This document shows positions 54,075 to 62,732 of a stretch of 64,000 nucleotides of DNA, in pieces. The stretch lies in NCBI RefSeq assembly GCF_016918935.1, contig NZ_JAFFOB010000005.1, positions 359,610 to 423,609 of the forward strand. Direction: 5' to 3'. The position numbers were made by a program, and so were the translations under genes. The notes under the pieces were generated by a model. That model was not told the DNA's origin and did no database searches. It saw nothing but the letters and a program-made list of their open reading frames with translations. How positions within the stretch are numbered: position 1 is the stretch's first letter; the number at the start of each line of letters is the position of its first letter. This DNA comes from Roseitranquillus sediminis. Its GTDB lineage: Bacteria > Pseudomonadota > Alphaproteobacteria > Rhodobacterales > Rhodobacteraceae.

Positions 54075-55231
54075 CTCCGTCGTCCCTTCAGCAGGTCGAT
54101 CACGGCGTCCAATACGATCGTCGCGACGATGGCGAGCGCCACGATGGGCAGCGTGCCGAGCAGCACGAGGTCCATCGCCGTCTGGCCCATGCCGCGGAAG
54201 ATGAGCGTGCCGAACCCGCCGCCGCCGATCAGCGCCGCGATGGCCGCCAGCCCGATGTTCTGCACGACCACGATCCGCACGCCGGTCAGGATGATCGGCG
54301 CGGCCAGCGGCAACTCGACCTGAATCAGCAGGCCGCGCCGGGTCATTCCCATGGCGCGCCCGGCCTCGCGGCTCTGCGCCGGGATGGCGGCGAATCCGGC
54401 AACGGTATTCGTCACGATCGGCAGCAGCGAGTAGAGCGTCAGCGCGATGAGCGCCGGCGTCGCGCCCACGCCGGCGACGCCCAGCCGCCGCAGGTCCGGC
54501 ACCGCCGCGACGAGGGCCGCGAGCGGCACCATGAGCAGCCCAAACATCGCGATGCTGGGAGTCGTCTGCAGGATGTTGAGGATGGGGATCGCGGCCCGCC
54601 GCCAGCGCGGCGACGCGAAGCAGGCCCGACCCAGCGGCAAGCCGATCGCAAGCGCGGGCAGGAGGCTGCCGCCGACCAGCAGCAGGTGCCCCCAGAAGGC
54701 GGAACGGAACGCGCCCGCGTTCGCACGGTACTCCTGCATGATGGAGAGCCCGTCGAACCAGCCGCTAACGAGCGCCGTTCCGAATGCGGCGGCCATGAGC
54801 GCCGTCAGTCCCAGCCGAAGGAGCGGCGGCGGCTCGAGCCGCGAAAGACCCTCCGCTGCCGCGAGCGCGAAGGACGCCACCATCAGCCAGAAGCCGCCGC
54901 CGAGCGAAATTCGTGCCAGATCGCCCGCCTCGGCAAGTCTGGCGTCCGCCTCGCGGCCGACGAGGAAGAGCGCCAGCGCCACTCCCGCGACCGACAGCCC
55001 GCCCCGCAAGGCCGGGCCGCTGATGAGCGGCACCAGCGCCGCCGCGAGCAGCGCCGCCACGGCTAAACCGCCCGCCGCCTCCCACAGATAGAGCGGGTCA
55101 CCGCTTACGATCCGGTTCGGACGCACGGTAAGGAACGGCAGCGCCATCAGTCCCGCCACCGCCGGCACGGCGAAGACGAGGGCGGCGCCCTCGATGCCGC
55201 GGAAAGGCGCTGCCGCCGCGCCCGCGCTCAT
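54071..55231 (-). CDS. Osmoprotectant ABC importer permease (YehY-like), long form
   Basis: 386 aa from the ATG at 55231 (MSAGAAAAPFRG). An N-terminal block of four or five extra hydrophobic segments (about residues 15-170) precedes the permease core, as in the YehY/OsmY branch. The EAA loop is AGRAMGMTRRGLLIQVELP (about 288-306); NILQTTPSIAMFGLLMVP and GGGGFGTLIFRGMG are typical of the family. First permease after the binding protein, separated from it by 10 bp. Confidence 0.88.
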   Translation of the reverse strand: MSAGAAAAPFRGIEGAALVFAVPAVAGLMALPFLTVRPNRIVSGDPLYLWEAAGGLAVAALLAAALVPLISGPALRGGLSVAGVALALFLVGREADARLAEAGDLARISLGGGFWLMVASFALAAAEGLSRLEPPPLLRLGLTALMAAAFGTALVSGWFDGLSIMQEYRANAGAFRSAFWGHLLLVGGSLLPALAIGLPLGRACFASPRWRRAAIPILNILQTTPSIAMFGLLMVPLAALVAAVPDLRRLGVAGVGATPALIALTLYSLLPIVTNTVAGFAAIPAQSREAGRAMGMTRRGLLIQVELPLAAPIILTGVRIVVVQNIGLAAIAALIGGGGFGTLIFRGMGQTAMDLVLLGTLPIVALAIVATIVLDAVIDLLKGRRR

Positions 55232-55241
55232 CCGCCGAACC

Positions 55242-56153
55242 CTACTGAACGAAGCCCTGCGACTGGAGATGGTCTCGCGCGACGGCCTGCGCGCTCTCGC
55301 CGCCGAGCTGGATCCGTGCGTTGAGCTGCTGCAGCGTCTCAAGGTCGAGGCTCTCGAAGACCGGCGCCAACAGTTCCTCGATCTGCGGGTTCGCCTCCAG
55401 CGCCTCCTCGCGGATGATGGGCGTCGGCGCATAGACCGGCTGCACCGACTTGTCGTCCTCCATCACTTTGAGCCCGACCTCCGAGATCGCGCCGTCCGTG
55501 CCGTAGACCATCGCCGCGTTGGCGCCGTCGGTCTGTTCGGCGGCGGCGCGGATCGTCGCCGCCGTGTCCCCGCCCGAGAGAATCAGCAGCTGGTCCGACG
55601 TCATCTCGAACCCGTAGGCCTCCTGAAACGCCGGCAGGGCTGCCTCGGAGTTCACGAACTCCGACGAGGCCGCGAGCTTGATCTCGCCACCCTCCGCGAT
55701 GTACGCACCGAGGTCCGACATGGTGTCGAGGTCGTGCTCCGCGGCGACGTCCTGACGGACCGCGATGGCCCAGGTGTTGTTGGCCGGAGCAGGCGTCAGC
55801 CAGACGATGTTGTTGGCTTCGGCATCGAGCCGTTTCGCCTCTGCATACCCCTCCTCGGCGTTGCGCCAGACGTCGGAGCCGGCCTCGTCGAAGAAGAAGG
55901 CCGCATTGCCGGTGTATTCGGGATAGATGTCGATCTCGCCGCTGGTGATCGCCTGCCGCACGATCGGCGTCGCCCCGAGGCTGACGCGGTCGGTGACGTC
56001 GAGGCCCGCATCCTCGAGCACCAGCTTGATCATGTTTCCGAGAAGGTTGCCCTCGGTGTCGATCTTCGATCCGACAACGACCTGAGCGGAGGCACTACCC
56101 GCGCTAAACGCCAATGCCGCGCCCAGAAGGGCGGCTGAAAAGATGCTCTTCAT
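55242..56153 (-). CDS. Glycine betaine/choline-type periplasmic binding protein
   Basis: 303 aa from the ATG at 56153 (MKSIFSAALLGAALAFSAG), with a signal peptide cleaved after SASA (about residue 23). VVVGSKIDTEGNLLGNM is the standard OpuBC/YehZ-type opening; YPEYTGNAAFFF (about 87-98) and AANNIVW-like aromatic segments are consistent with a quaternary-amine box. LGGDTAATIRAAAEQ-like central segment and the C-terminal LNARIQLGGESAQAVARDHLQ are family features. First gene of the importer operon; probable ligands are betaine, choline or carnitine. Confidence 0.9.
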   Translation of the reverse strand: MKSIFSAALLGAALAFSAGSASAQVVVGSKIDTEGNLLGNMIKLVLEDAGLDVTDRVSLGATPIVRQAITSGEIDIYPEYTGNAAFFFDEAGSDVWRNAEEGYAEAKRLDAEANNIVWLTPAPANNTWAIAVRQDVAAEHDLDTMSDLGAYIAEGGEIKLAASSEFVNSEAALPAFQEAYGFEMTSDQLLILSGGDTAATIRAAAEQTDGANAAMVYGTDGAISEVGLKVMEDDKSVQPVYAPTPIIREEALEANPQIEELLAPVFESLDLETLQQLNARIQLGGESAQAVARDHLQSQGFVQ

Positions 56154-56356
56154 GAATGGTCCCTCGCTGTTCGGCACATTCGAGGTTCTAGGTCATCTTC
56201 AGAAAGGACAACCGCAAACTTCCGGCGCCGCGTTCATTGCCGCGGATGGCCGCGGCGGGTGCGAGCCGCAGGCCGAGACCTCCCGAGGTCACGAGATCAG
56301 GAAGGAGTGAGCGGATCGGCCGCCGAAGACGAAGCCGCGAGGGAAAGCGGGCCGGA

Positions 56357-56680
56357 TCAGTCGCAAGCGGACATCACGGCGACGGGGAGCAACGTCCAGA
56401 GCGTCGCGACGAGCCCGACCCAGGCCAGCGCGACGCTGGTCCGCCGGACGAAGGGCGCGGCAGAGCCGAAGCGATTTGAACCGAGCGTCGGGATCAGGCT
56501 GAGCTGGAGGAGAACCGCCGCGCCCCAAGCGGCGAGCAGAGCGACCCGGAAGAGCGAGATCGACAGGAGCTCGACATCGGCCCAGCCGAACGCGCAGCCG
56601 ACGCCGTGCAGGCCGTAGACGCCACTGAACGCCGCGAGCCAGACGAGCGGCGCTACCAGGATGCGCAGGACGTCCGTCAC
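56357..56680 (-). CDS. Small membrane protein at the end of the oxidase operon
   Basis: 107 aa with three predicted helices (about residues 8-28, 38-62 and 80-100). The GTG start at 56680 overlaps the oxidase subunit stop (GTGA), so it is translated with the I-III fusion. No conserved domain recognised; its size and position recall small accessory subunits of haem-copper oxidases (subunit IV-like), but no sequence motif shows it. The 203 bp that follow up to the binding-protein gene show nothing specific. Confidence 0.7.
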   Translation of the reverse strand: MTDVLRILVAPLVWLAAFSGVYGLHGVGCAFGWADVELLSISLFRVALLAAWGAAVLLQLSLIPTLGSNRFGSAAPFVRRTSVALAWVGLVATLWTLLPVAVMSACD

Positions 56681-59160
56681 GCCAGCCAGCCGGGTAGGTG
56701 CGCGACGACCAGCACCAGGATTGTGACCAGCGCCAGGTAGTCCGCCCAGAGGCAGACGATTGGGAACTCCGCCCGGCGCGCCGGCGAGGTGAACCCGCGG
56801 CGCACCCGCACGATGAGGAAGGTCTGCATAAGGCCCGCAAGCGCGGCGTGAAAGAGCGCGTAGCCGCCGAGCACGAAGAGCGTGGCGTCGTAGGCATGAC
56901 CCGCCGGCGCAGGGACGCGTATCATCAGCGAGGCCACCGCCAGCGCGGCCGCCGCCGTTCCGGTCAGCGCGACCGCGAGGCCCGCGACGCCGGTACCACG
57001 AGATCGGTTGCCGCGGATGGCGATCCGCATGCCGATCGAAGCGACGAGCGCTCCGGCCAGACCCACCCCCAGCTCCAGGAGCGATGGCTCCAGCAGCTCC
57101 GGCGGAGGCCAGCCCGGCGCGACGGTCCAGAGGAAGGCGTAGCCGAAGAGGAGGGAGCCGAAGAAGGTGGCGTCGGCCGCCAGCAGGAACGCCGACCCCC
57201 ACCAGCCGGGAGCTCGGTCCGTCTCTCCCGAAACCGGCAGCCGCTCGCCGCGGCCAGCCTCCTGCGGGCCGAGATCAACGGGCTGCGCGAGGCTCCAGAC
57301 CCACCGCCAGCCAACTGTCGCGATCCCGGCAAGGGCGATGGGGGTCAGCCAGTAGACCTTGATGAGAAGCGACAGGAAGAAGAGGCCTGTAATTGCCGCG
57401 AAGACGATCGGCAGGCGCGTGTTGCCGGGGTAGATCACCATGTACTCTGGGGTTCCGCTGCTCGGCTCGACCGTCAGCGTCTCGCGCCGGTCGAGGGCGG
57501 GGTCGGCGAGCCAGCCCTCACCCCTCGCCAGCCGGACGGCGAGGTGGGGGTCGCTCGAGACCGGATCGCGCGTCTCGACCACCGGCAGGCTCGCGAAGTT
57601 GTAGGCGGGCGGCGGCGCCGGCATTGCCCATTCGAGGCTGCCGGCGTGCCACGGATTACGCCTACCCCGGACGGCGACCACGAAGTGCAGCAGCACGTCG
57701 AGCAGGACCATGGCGAGGCCGATGGCGAGGACGAAGCTCGACACAGAGGAGACAAGGTTGATCGTCGTCCATCCCGCCTCGGCGTCGTAGGTCTCGATGC
57801 GCCGCCGCTGCCCCAGCAATCCGACCCAGTGCATCGCCAGGAATGTGCCGTGGAAGCCCACGAAGATCAGGCCGAATGCGAGCTCTCCCAGCTTGAAGAA
57901 CCGCGTGCGCCCGGTGAAGAGCGGCAGCCAGTAGTAGATCGCTGCGAGGATCGGGAAGACGAAACCGCCGAAGAGTACGTAGTGCAGGTGCGCGGTGACG
58001 AAGGCGGTGTCGTGCGCCTGCCAGTCGAAGGGCACGATCGCCACCATCACGCCGGTCAGCCCGCCCATCACGAAGGTGACGAAGAACCCCAGGATGTGCA
58101 GCATCGGCAGGTGCAGCTCCGGCCGGCCCTTCCACATCGTGCCGATCCAGGCGAAGACCTGCACCCCCGTCGGCACCGCCACCAGCGTCGAGGCGGCGGA
58201 GAAGAACGCCAGGCCCATGTGCGGGATGCCGGTGGTGAACATGTGGTGGACCCAGAGCCCGAAGCTCAGGAACGCCAGCGCCACCGCCGCCGCGACGACC
58301 CAGCCGTAGCCGAGTAGTGTCGTGCGGCACATCACCGGAATCACGGTCGATATCACGCCCGCGGCGGGCAGGAAGATGATGTAGACCTCGGGGTGGCCGA
58401 AGAGCCAGAAGAGGTGCTGCCAGAGCAGACTGTCGCCGCCGAGTTCGGCTTGGAAGAACGGCAGGCCGAATGCCCGTTCGACCTCGAGCAGGACGGAGCC
58501 GAGGATCAGCGGCGGAAAACCCGTCAGGATCATCAGCGAGGTGACGAGCGCGTACCAGGCGAAGATCGGCATCTTGTCCAGCGACATGCCGGGAGCGCGA
58601 TAGCGCAGGATCGAGACACAGAACTCGACCGCGGCGCATATCGCCGAAATCTCAACGAAGGTGATCCCGATCAGCCAGAAGTCGGTGTTGATGCCGGGCG
58701 AGTAGATCGGTCCGGTCAACGGCGGGTACATGAACCAGCCGCCATCGGGAGCGATCCCGGCAAGCAGCGAGAAGAGCAGCATCCCGCCGCCGAAGAAGTA
58801 GCACCAGTAGCCGTAGGCTGTGAGCCGCGGATAGGCGAGGTCGCGCGTCCCCAGCATCTTGGGCAGCAGGTAGATCGCCAGCCCCTCGAAGGTGGGGATC
58901 GCGAACAGGAACATCATGATGGTCCCGTGCATCGTGAAGAGCTGGTTGTAGACTTCGGGGCCGGCGAAGGCGGAGTGCGGCGTCGCGAGCTGCGCCCGGA
59001 TCAGCATCGCGAGGATGCCGCCCACGAGGAAGAAGAAGAACGACGTGGCGAGGAACATCCGGCCGACGTCGGTATGGTTGACGGTACTGAACCAGCCCTT
59101 CCAGCCGGGCTCGGACGCCCAGATCGCCGTCAGCCTGCGGTGCCGGCGGAGCGCGCTCAC
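56677..59160 (-). CDS. Haem-copper oxidase, fused subunits I and III
   Basis: 827 aa. Residues 1-560 are subunit I with 12 or more helices: haem-a His in FTMHGTIMMF (about 78), HPEVYIIFLP with the cross-linked His/Tyr pair (about 254-258), the CuB His pair in LWVHHMFTTG (about 303-304), and TAHLHYVLFGG with the two haem ligands (about 390-392). Residues 600-827 resemble subunit III (GWWGSAFLLAADATFFGSLLF), degenerate at the end. The I-III fusion is seen in some caa3 and other terminal oxidases. Reduces O2 to water with proton pumping. Coupled with subunit II upstream. Confidence 0.93.
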   Translation of the reverse strand: MSALRRHRRLTAIWASEPGWKGWFSTVNHTDVGRMFLATSFFFFLVGGILAMLIRAQLATPHSAFAGPEVYNQLFTMHGTIMMFLFAIPTFEGLAIYLLPKMLGTRDLAYPRLTAYGYWCYFFGGGMLLFSLLAGIAPDGGWFMYPPLTGPIYSPGINTDFWLIGITFVEISAICAAVEFCVSILRYRAPGMSLDKMPIFAWYALVTSLMILTGFPPLILGSVLLEVERAFGLPFFQAELGGDSLLWQHLFWLFGHPEVYIIFLPAAGVISTVIPVMCRTTLLGYGWVVAAAVALAFLSFGLWVHHMFTTGIPHMGLAFFSAASTLVAVPTGVQVFAWIGTMWKGRPELHLPMLHILGFFVTFVMGGLTGVMVAIVPFDWQAHDTAFVTAHLHYVLFGGFVFPILAAIYYWLPLFTGRTRFFKLGELAFGLIFVGFHGTFLAMHWVGLLGQRRRIETYDAEAGWTTINLVSSVSSFVLAIGLAMVLLDVLLHFVVAVRGRRNPWHAGSLEWAMPAPPPAYNFASLPVVETRDPVSSDPHLAVRLARGEGWLADPALDRRETLTVEPSSGTPEYMVIYPGNTRLPIVFAAITGLFFLSLLIKVYWLTPIALAGIATVGWRWVWSLAQPVDLGPQEAGRGERLPVSGETDRAPGWWGSAFLLAADATFFGSLLFGYAFLWTVAPGWPPPELLEPSLLELGVGLAGALVASIGMRIAIRGNRSRGTGVAGLAVALTGTAAAALAVASLMIRVPAPAGHAYDATLFVLGGYALFHAALAGLMQTFLIVRVRRGFTSPARRAEFPIVCLWADYLALVTILVLVVAHLPGWLA

Positions 59161-59864
59161 GGCGCCTCTCCACGCAGGAAGGCCTGCCAGTCCGCCTCGT
59201 CGTGTGCGATCACCAGAAACTCGTGCTCCTCGTATCCCTCGCCGTTAAACTCGGCCGTAAGTCCATCGTAGGTGCCGGGCGCGTCGGCCTCGATCCGCAG
59301 GACGTTGACGTGGCCGGGAATGGCGTCGAGCTTGCCGGCAAGCCGCGGCACCCAGAAGCTGTGGACGACATCGACGCTGGTGATCGCCACGTCGACGGGG
59401 CGGCCCGCCGGGATGTGCAGCACGTTCTCGGTGACGTGCCCGGGAAGTTCCTCGTAGCCGAAGCTCCAGCTCCACCGCTCCGCGACTGCCCGGACGGCCA
59501 CCGTCTCGGCCGAGTCGCGCGGCAGCAGCCGTTCGCCGACAGTCAAGCCGTAGGCCAGCAGTGCCGCCAGGATCGTCATCGAGAAGCCGAGGCCGAGGCC
59601 GATGATCCAGAAGCGCGTCTGCCCGCGCTCGTCCGGGGGAACGGACCGGGGCCGGAAAGCCAGCGCCAACAGCACCAGGACGAATGCCAAGATCAGCGTC
59701 GCGCCGGCGAACATCACCCACCAGAGCGTGCCGATCGCCCGCGCCGCCGGCCCCGCCGGGTCGAGAGTGGAGAGCGCCCCCTCGCAACCAGCAAGGACGA
59801 GCGGCGTTATTCCAGCAATTAGACCGCAACGGAGGCGCCGGCGATGGCCGAAGAGAGATTTCAG
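59157..59864 (-). CDS. Oxidase subunit II lacking the CuA ligands
   Basis: About 235 aa if it starts at the CTG at 59864; no ATG, GTG or TTG is in frame nearer than the ATG at 59957. A lipoprotein signal is visible (ITPLVLAGC, Cys at about 27), then two helices. The periplasmic cupredoxin domain keeps the first His (VVHSFWVP), but where cytochrome c oxidases have C-x-E-x3-C-x3-H-x2-M it reads T-A-E-F-N-G-E-G-Y-E-E-H, so both Cys, the His and the Met are replaced. This is the pattern of quinol oxidase subunits (CyoA/QoxA). Its end overlaps the I-III gene start. Confidence 0.85.
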   Translation of the reverse strand: MKSLFGHRRRLRCGLIAGITPLVLAGCEGALSTLDPAGPAARAIGTLWWVMFAGATLILAFVLVLLALAFRPRSVPPDERGQTRFWIIGLGLGFSMTILAALLAYGLTVGERLLPRDSAETVAVRAVAERWSWSFGYEELPGHVTENVLHIPAGRPVDVAITSVDVVHSFWVPRLAGKLDAIPGHVNVLRIEADAPGTYDGLTAEFNGEGYEEHEFLVIAHDEADWQAFLRGEAP

Positions 59865-60359
59865 GGCGAGGACGAGCAGTTGATCGACCCGATCTCGGAA
59901 CGGCCGGGCTACGACGAGACCGAGTCGCAGATTGCCATCCTTGGCCACCCGATCCATGCGATGAGCGTATCGTTCCCGGTCGCGCTGACCTTCTGCGTAT
60001 TCGGCGCCGACCTGCTCTACTGGTGGACGGGCGACATCTTCTGGGCGAGGGCCGGGATTTGGGCGGCAGGGACGGGGTTTCTCTTCGGCATGCTTGCCGG
60101 CTTCTCCGGCACCGCCGAGATCCTGCTGGTGAGCGGCATCCGCGCCCGTGCCGCCGCCTGGACGCACTTCATCATCGCGGTGACGCTGCTCGCGCTGCTC
60201 GGGGCGAACTGGGGCCACAGGCTCTATGGCTACGAGACGGCGGTGCTGCCCTACGGCATCCTGCTGTCGGGCCTCTGCGTGCTGATGGTGTCGTTCACTG
60301 GCTGGCATGGCGGCAAACTCGTCTTCGACTATCGTCTCGGTACGTCAAAGGGAAAGTGA
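59844..60359 (+). CDS. DUF2231 family membrane protein
   Basis: 171 aa with about four hydrophobic segments. AILGHPIHAMSVSFPVALTFCVFGADLLYW (split over about residues 32-61) carries the HP-x-H motif that defines DUF2231. A second His in WTHFIIAVTLL and TGWHGGKLVFD may also matter; His-rich helices suggest haem or metal binding. It is divergent from subunit II, with their 5' ends overlapping by about 21 bp, and converges with the CopD-like gene by 31 bp. Probably an accessory of the oxidase island. Confidence 0.85.
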   Translation: MAEERFQGEDEQLIDPISERPGYDETESQIAILGHPIHAMSVSFPVALTFCVFGADLLYWWTGDIFWARAGIWAAGTGFLFGMLAGFSGTAEILLVSGIRARAAAWTHFIIAVTLLALLGANWGHRLYGYETAVLPYGILLSGLCVLMVSFTGWHGGKLVFDYRLGTSKGK

Positions 60360-60841
60360 CCGCCGTGGGGCTCGCGCAGCCACTGGGGCAACTCGATCCA
60401 GTCGAGGTCGGGCTTGCCGAGCACCAGGACGAGGATCGCGAGGACCGGCAGGAGGATCGCGACCACGGGCAGGAGCGGCCGGGGCGGAGTATCGCGCCCT
60501 GGTGTCTCGGCCACCTCGACCATGATGTGACCGATCCAGGCATGAGCGGCCACCAGCAGCGCAACGAACAAGAGCTTGGCGTAAAGCCAAGGCACGAACG
60601 CCTCGCGCAGGAAGATGAGCCAAGTGCCCGCGACCACCGCGACTACCGCCGCGGGCGTGACGCAGGTCGTGTATGTCAGGTGCGTGGCGCGGCGGATGCG
60701 CCGATAGTCGTCCTGCGCCACCGCCGGATCGTGCCGTGACAGCATCAGCGGCAGCGCCAGCAACCCGCCGCACCAGATGCAGAGCGCCGCGATGTGGAAG
60801 GCCTTGAAGATCGGTATGGTGTCGCGGAGCCAGTCGATCAC
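60329..60841 (-). CDS. CopD-like / HemJ-like membrane protein
   Basis: 170 aa from the GTG at 60841, overlapping the CtaG stop (GTGA). About four helices: FKAFHIAALCIWCGGLLALPL (about residues 11-31), then THLTYTTCVTPAAVVAVVAGTWLIF, then LYAKLLFVALLVAAHAWIGHIM. The His-containing first and third helices match the CopD/TIGR00701-like family, which handles copper or haem precursors. Next to CtaG in an oxidase cluster, a role in copper or haem delivery is reasonable. Its tail overlaps the DUF2231 gene on the other strand. Confidence 0.8.
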   Translation of the reverse strand: MIDWLRDTIPIFKAFHIAALCIWCGGLLALPLMLSRHDPAVAQDDYRRIRRATHLTYTTCVTPAAVVAVVAGTWLIFLREAFVPWLYAKLLFVALLVAAHAWIGHIMVEVAETPGRDTPPRPLLPVVAILLPVLAILVLVLGKPDLDWIELPQWLREPHGGHFPFDVPRR

Positions 60842-61536
60842 GCGCCCCGACCCTTCAGGTCCGACCAGCCACGCCGCGCCGCCGCGCCCGCCGCCACCGC
60901 GTAGGGCAGCCCGGCCGGCACCCACATGAGCAGCCCACCGAGCTGCTGGTCCGCGAGCGGCGTCAAACTCCACGCCAGCGGCGCAACTGCGTGCGCGGCG
61001 TAAAGCTGCTGGGGCGCGAAAGTCAGGATCGCGCCCAGCATTCCCATCTGCGTAAACCCTGCGACCACGAGGGCCAGCGCCTCCACGGGCGATCGATCGG
61101 CGGCGAAGACGTCGCGCCAATACCAGAGCGCGCTCGTAACGAGCGAGACCTGCATCAGCCAGTAGACACCCATGTGCGACAGGGCCAGGTCATAGGCCGA
61201 CGGTACGTGCCAGACCCAGAGGACCGCCGTCGAGACGGTGAACGACAGCCCCGGGTTCCTCGTCCGCCACGCGGGCATCGACCATGCGAAGAGCGGCGCC
61301 GCCACGGCAACCAGCAGCAGGTGATGCACGACCCGGGCCGAAAAGAGCGCCGACGAGAGCGCACAGAGTGGCGAGACGAAGGCGACGACCAGAACGCCAA
61401 CCGCTGCTGCGCCCGTCCGGTCACGGCCTGCGACTGCAGCGAGCAGCAGCAGGCCTCCGAGCAGATACGGGTCGAAGTTCCAGCTCGCCCAAATGGCATG
61501 GGGAACAGGTGGCGGGCCGCAATAGATCCCTTCCAC
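60838..61536 (-). CDS. ctaG: Cytochrome c oxidase assembly factor CtaG (caa3-type)
   Basis: 232 aa, seven predicted helices, from the GTG at 61536. Family features are the WNFDPYLLGGLLLLA first helix, ARVVHHLLLVAVAAPLFAW with its His pair (about residues 69-71), and LSFTVSTAVLWVWHVPSAYDLAL. Despite the shared name it is unrelated to the Cox11-type CtaG and belongs to the caa3_CtaG family, which helps insert CuB in subunit I. It is the most upstream gene of the oxidase island on the minus strand. Confidence 0.9.
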   Translation of the reverse strand: MEGIYCGPPPVPHAIWASWNFDPYLLGGLLLLAAVAGRDRTGAAAVGVLVVAFVSPLCALSSALFSARVVHHLLLVAVAAPLFAWSMPAWRTRNPGLSFTVSTAVLWVWHVPSAYDLALSHMGVYWLMQVSLVTSALWYWRDVFAADRSPVEALALVVAGFTQMGMLGAILTFAPQQLYAAHAVAPLAWSLTPLADQQLGGLLMWVPAGLPYAVAAGAAARRGWSDLKGRGA

Positions 61537-61689
61537 TGCAAGTTCCTTTCTCGTGTCGCTGCGCCCACGTACACGGCCCCGGACGTTGAAACAGAAACCG
61601 CCTGGGACTCGCTCGTCGCCTCAACGGTTCAGTCGGGCTAACGGGTTCCGCCGTCGCGTTGACGGGACGTCCGAGGGACCGAAGCCGCC
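61537..61689. other. Intergenic DNA upstream of ctaG
   Basis: About 150 bp with no frame I can support. It should hold the ctaG promoter on the minus strand, but no convincing -35/-10 pair is visible. It runs directly into transposase-like sequence. Confidence 0.4.
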
Positions 61690-62127
61690 CCCGGCGATAG
61701 CGGTGCGCAGCAGCACCAGGTCGAGGTGCTGACCGATCGCCGCCCCGTTCTCGCTGTCGTCGACCGCGGCTACCGCGGGCACGGCGTCGAGACCACACGC
61801 GTGCTGATCAGCGGCACCCGCAGGGGCATCACGCCGTCACTGGCCAGGCTCCTGCGCCGCCGCAGCGCCATCGAGCCGTCGCCAATGATGCTCGAATCAT
61901 TGGCGCATTCATTGGCGACCGGCCACATGAAGACCGACGGCCGGCTGACGCGCAGCCCGCTCAAGGGAACCACTGGCGACGCGCTCTTCGCCGTCCTCTG
62001 CGCCTGCGACCACAACCTCCGCAAGATCCTCGCCCACCTCAGGGCGCTCTTGGCTCTCCTGATCGCCGCCATCCTCGGCGCATTCAGGCCCGACAGCCCT
62101 CCCGAAATGGGCGCCGCCGGCGGCTGA
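61690..62127 (+). pseudogene. IS5-type transposase C-terminal remnant
   Basis: Frame open from about 61693 with no start, covering only the last third of a transposase. VVDRGYRGHG, LLRRRSAIEP, GHMKTDGRL and the late CDHNLRKILAHLRALLALLIAA match the C-terminal half of DDE transposases of the IS5/IS1182-like sort; the catalytic Glu is the one in SAIEP. Between EP and GHMKTDG about 12 extra residues are inserted where the family has two. The upstream half including the first Asp is missing, so it cannot move. Confidence 0.75.
61882..61920 (+). repeat. Short inverted and tandem repeat inside the transposase remnant
   Basis: CCAATGAT (61882-61889) and ATCATTGG (61896-61903) form an 8-bp inverted repeat. 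A 12-bp unit beginning TCATTGGCG occurs at 61897 and again at 61909, a tandem duplication that adds four codons. The insert keeps the reading frame. Confidence 0.7.
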
Positions 62128-62354
62128 TCGGATTGTTCAGGCTGAACTACGATCTCTCTTGATCGTGCGGGCGGTTACGGCGGAAACGCGGATTGATCGC
62201 TTAGCCGAATGCTTCTCAGTTTCCGGCAGCAACGCGGAATTGCGAGTGCGTCGGAACTGCTTGCGCTACGGCATCTGGTGGGAGGGAAGGGTGTGGTTCG
62301 CGAGGGGCCGCACCCTTCTTCCGGGCGACAGGGCCATTTCGGCCGTCGTCGGCC
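62128..62354. other. Spacer after transposase remnant
   Basis: About 230 bp. The first 25 bp (GGATTGTTCAGGCTGAAC region, about 62130-62147) may be the decayed right end of the insertion sequence. I see no gene, hairpin or promoter that I can support in the rest. Confidence 0.4.
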
Positions 62355-62621
62355 TCAGGTCGCTTCTCTGGCTGACACGACGAGTGTCTCGATCGCCCGT
62401 GCTGTCCGCTCATTATCAAGCTCGCGCTGTGCCTCCGCCGCCCGAGACAGAGTGTCGAGAAACGTGCCACGCGATTGGGCATCAAGGCTGGCGGCAGTCA
62501 TGACGAAGGCGTCACCCAGCGCCTCAACCTCGGATCGGAGTTCGGCGAGAGAGGCCTCCAGCCGCAGGACGCTGTCTTCCAGTTGCCCAAGCCGGATGTG
62601 CTCTTCCTGACGCTGGTTCAT
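62355..62621 (-). CDS. Small coiled-coil protein
   Basis: 88 aa. A heptad-like helical stretch covers most of it (EEHIRLGQLEDSVLRLEASL, LAELRSEVEALGDAFVMTA, then SRAAEAQRELDNERTARAI), so it should be a coiled coil without a catalytic domain. No membrane segment. The ATG at 62621 has only a weak purine ribosome site (GAAGAG). It could be a remnant of a larger regulator or phage/plasmid protein. A 133-aa frame on the other strand is the antisense shadow. Confidence 0.55.
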   Translation of the reverse strand: MNQRQEEHIRLGQLEDSVLRLEASLAELRSEVEALGDAFVMTAASLDAQSRGTFLDTLSRAAEAQRELDNERTARAIETLVVSAREAT

Positions 62622-62732
62622 GTGCTCTTCGTCCCAATGGGATGGTCAACCTGCGGTTGCGACGTATCGGCCGCCGAAAAGCGGTGGATGTCAAGGTCGG
62701 CACAGCGTCTGCTTGTGATCGCGGCCGGCCGA

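Noticed and set aside
62209..62610. 133-aa open frame on the + strand
   Set aside because: Ser/Arg-rich antisense of the coiled-coil protein; the minus-strand frame has clear heptads.
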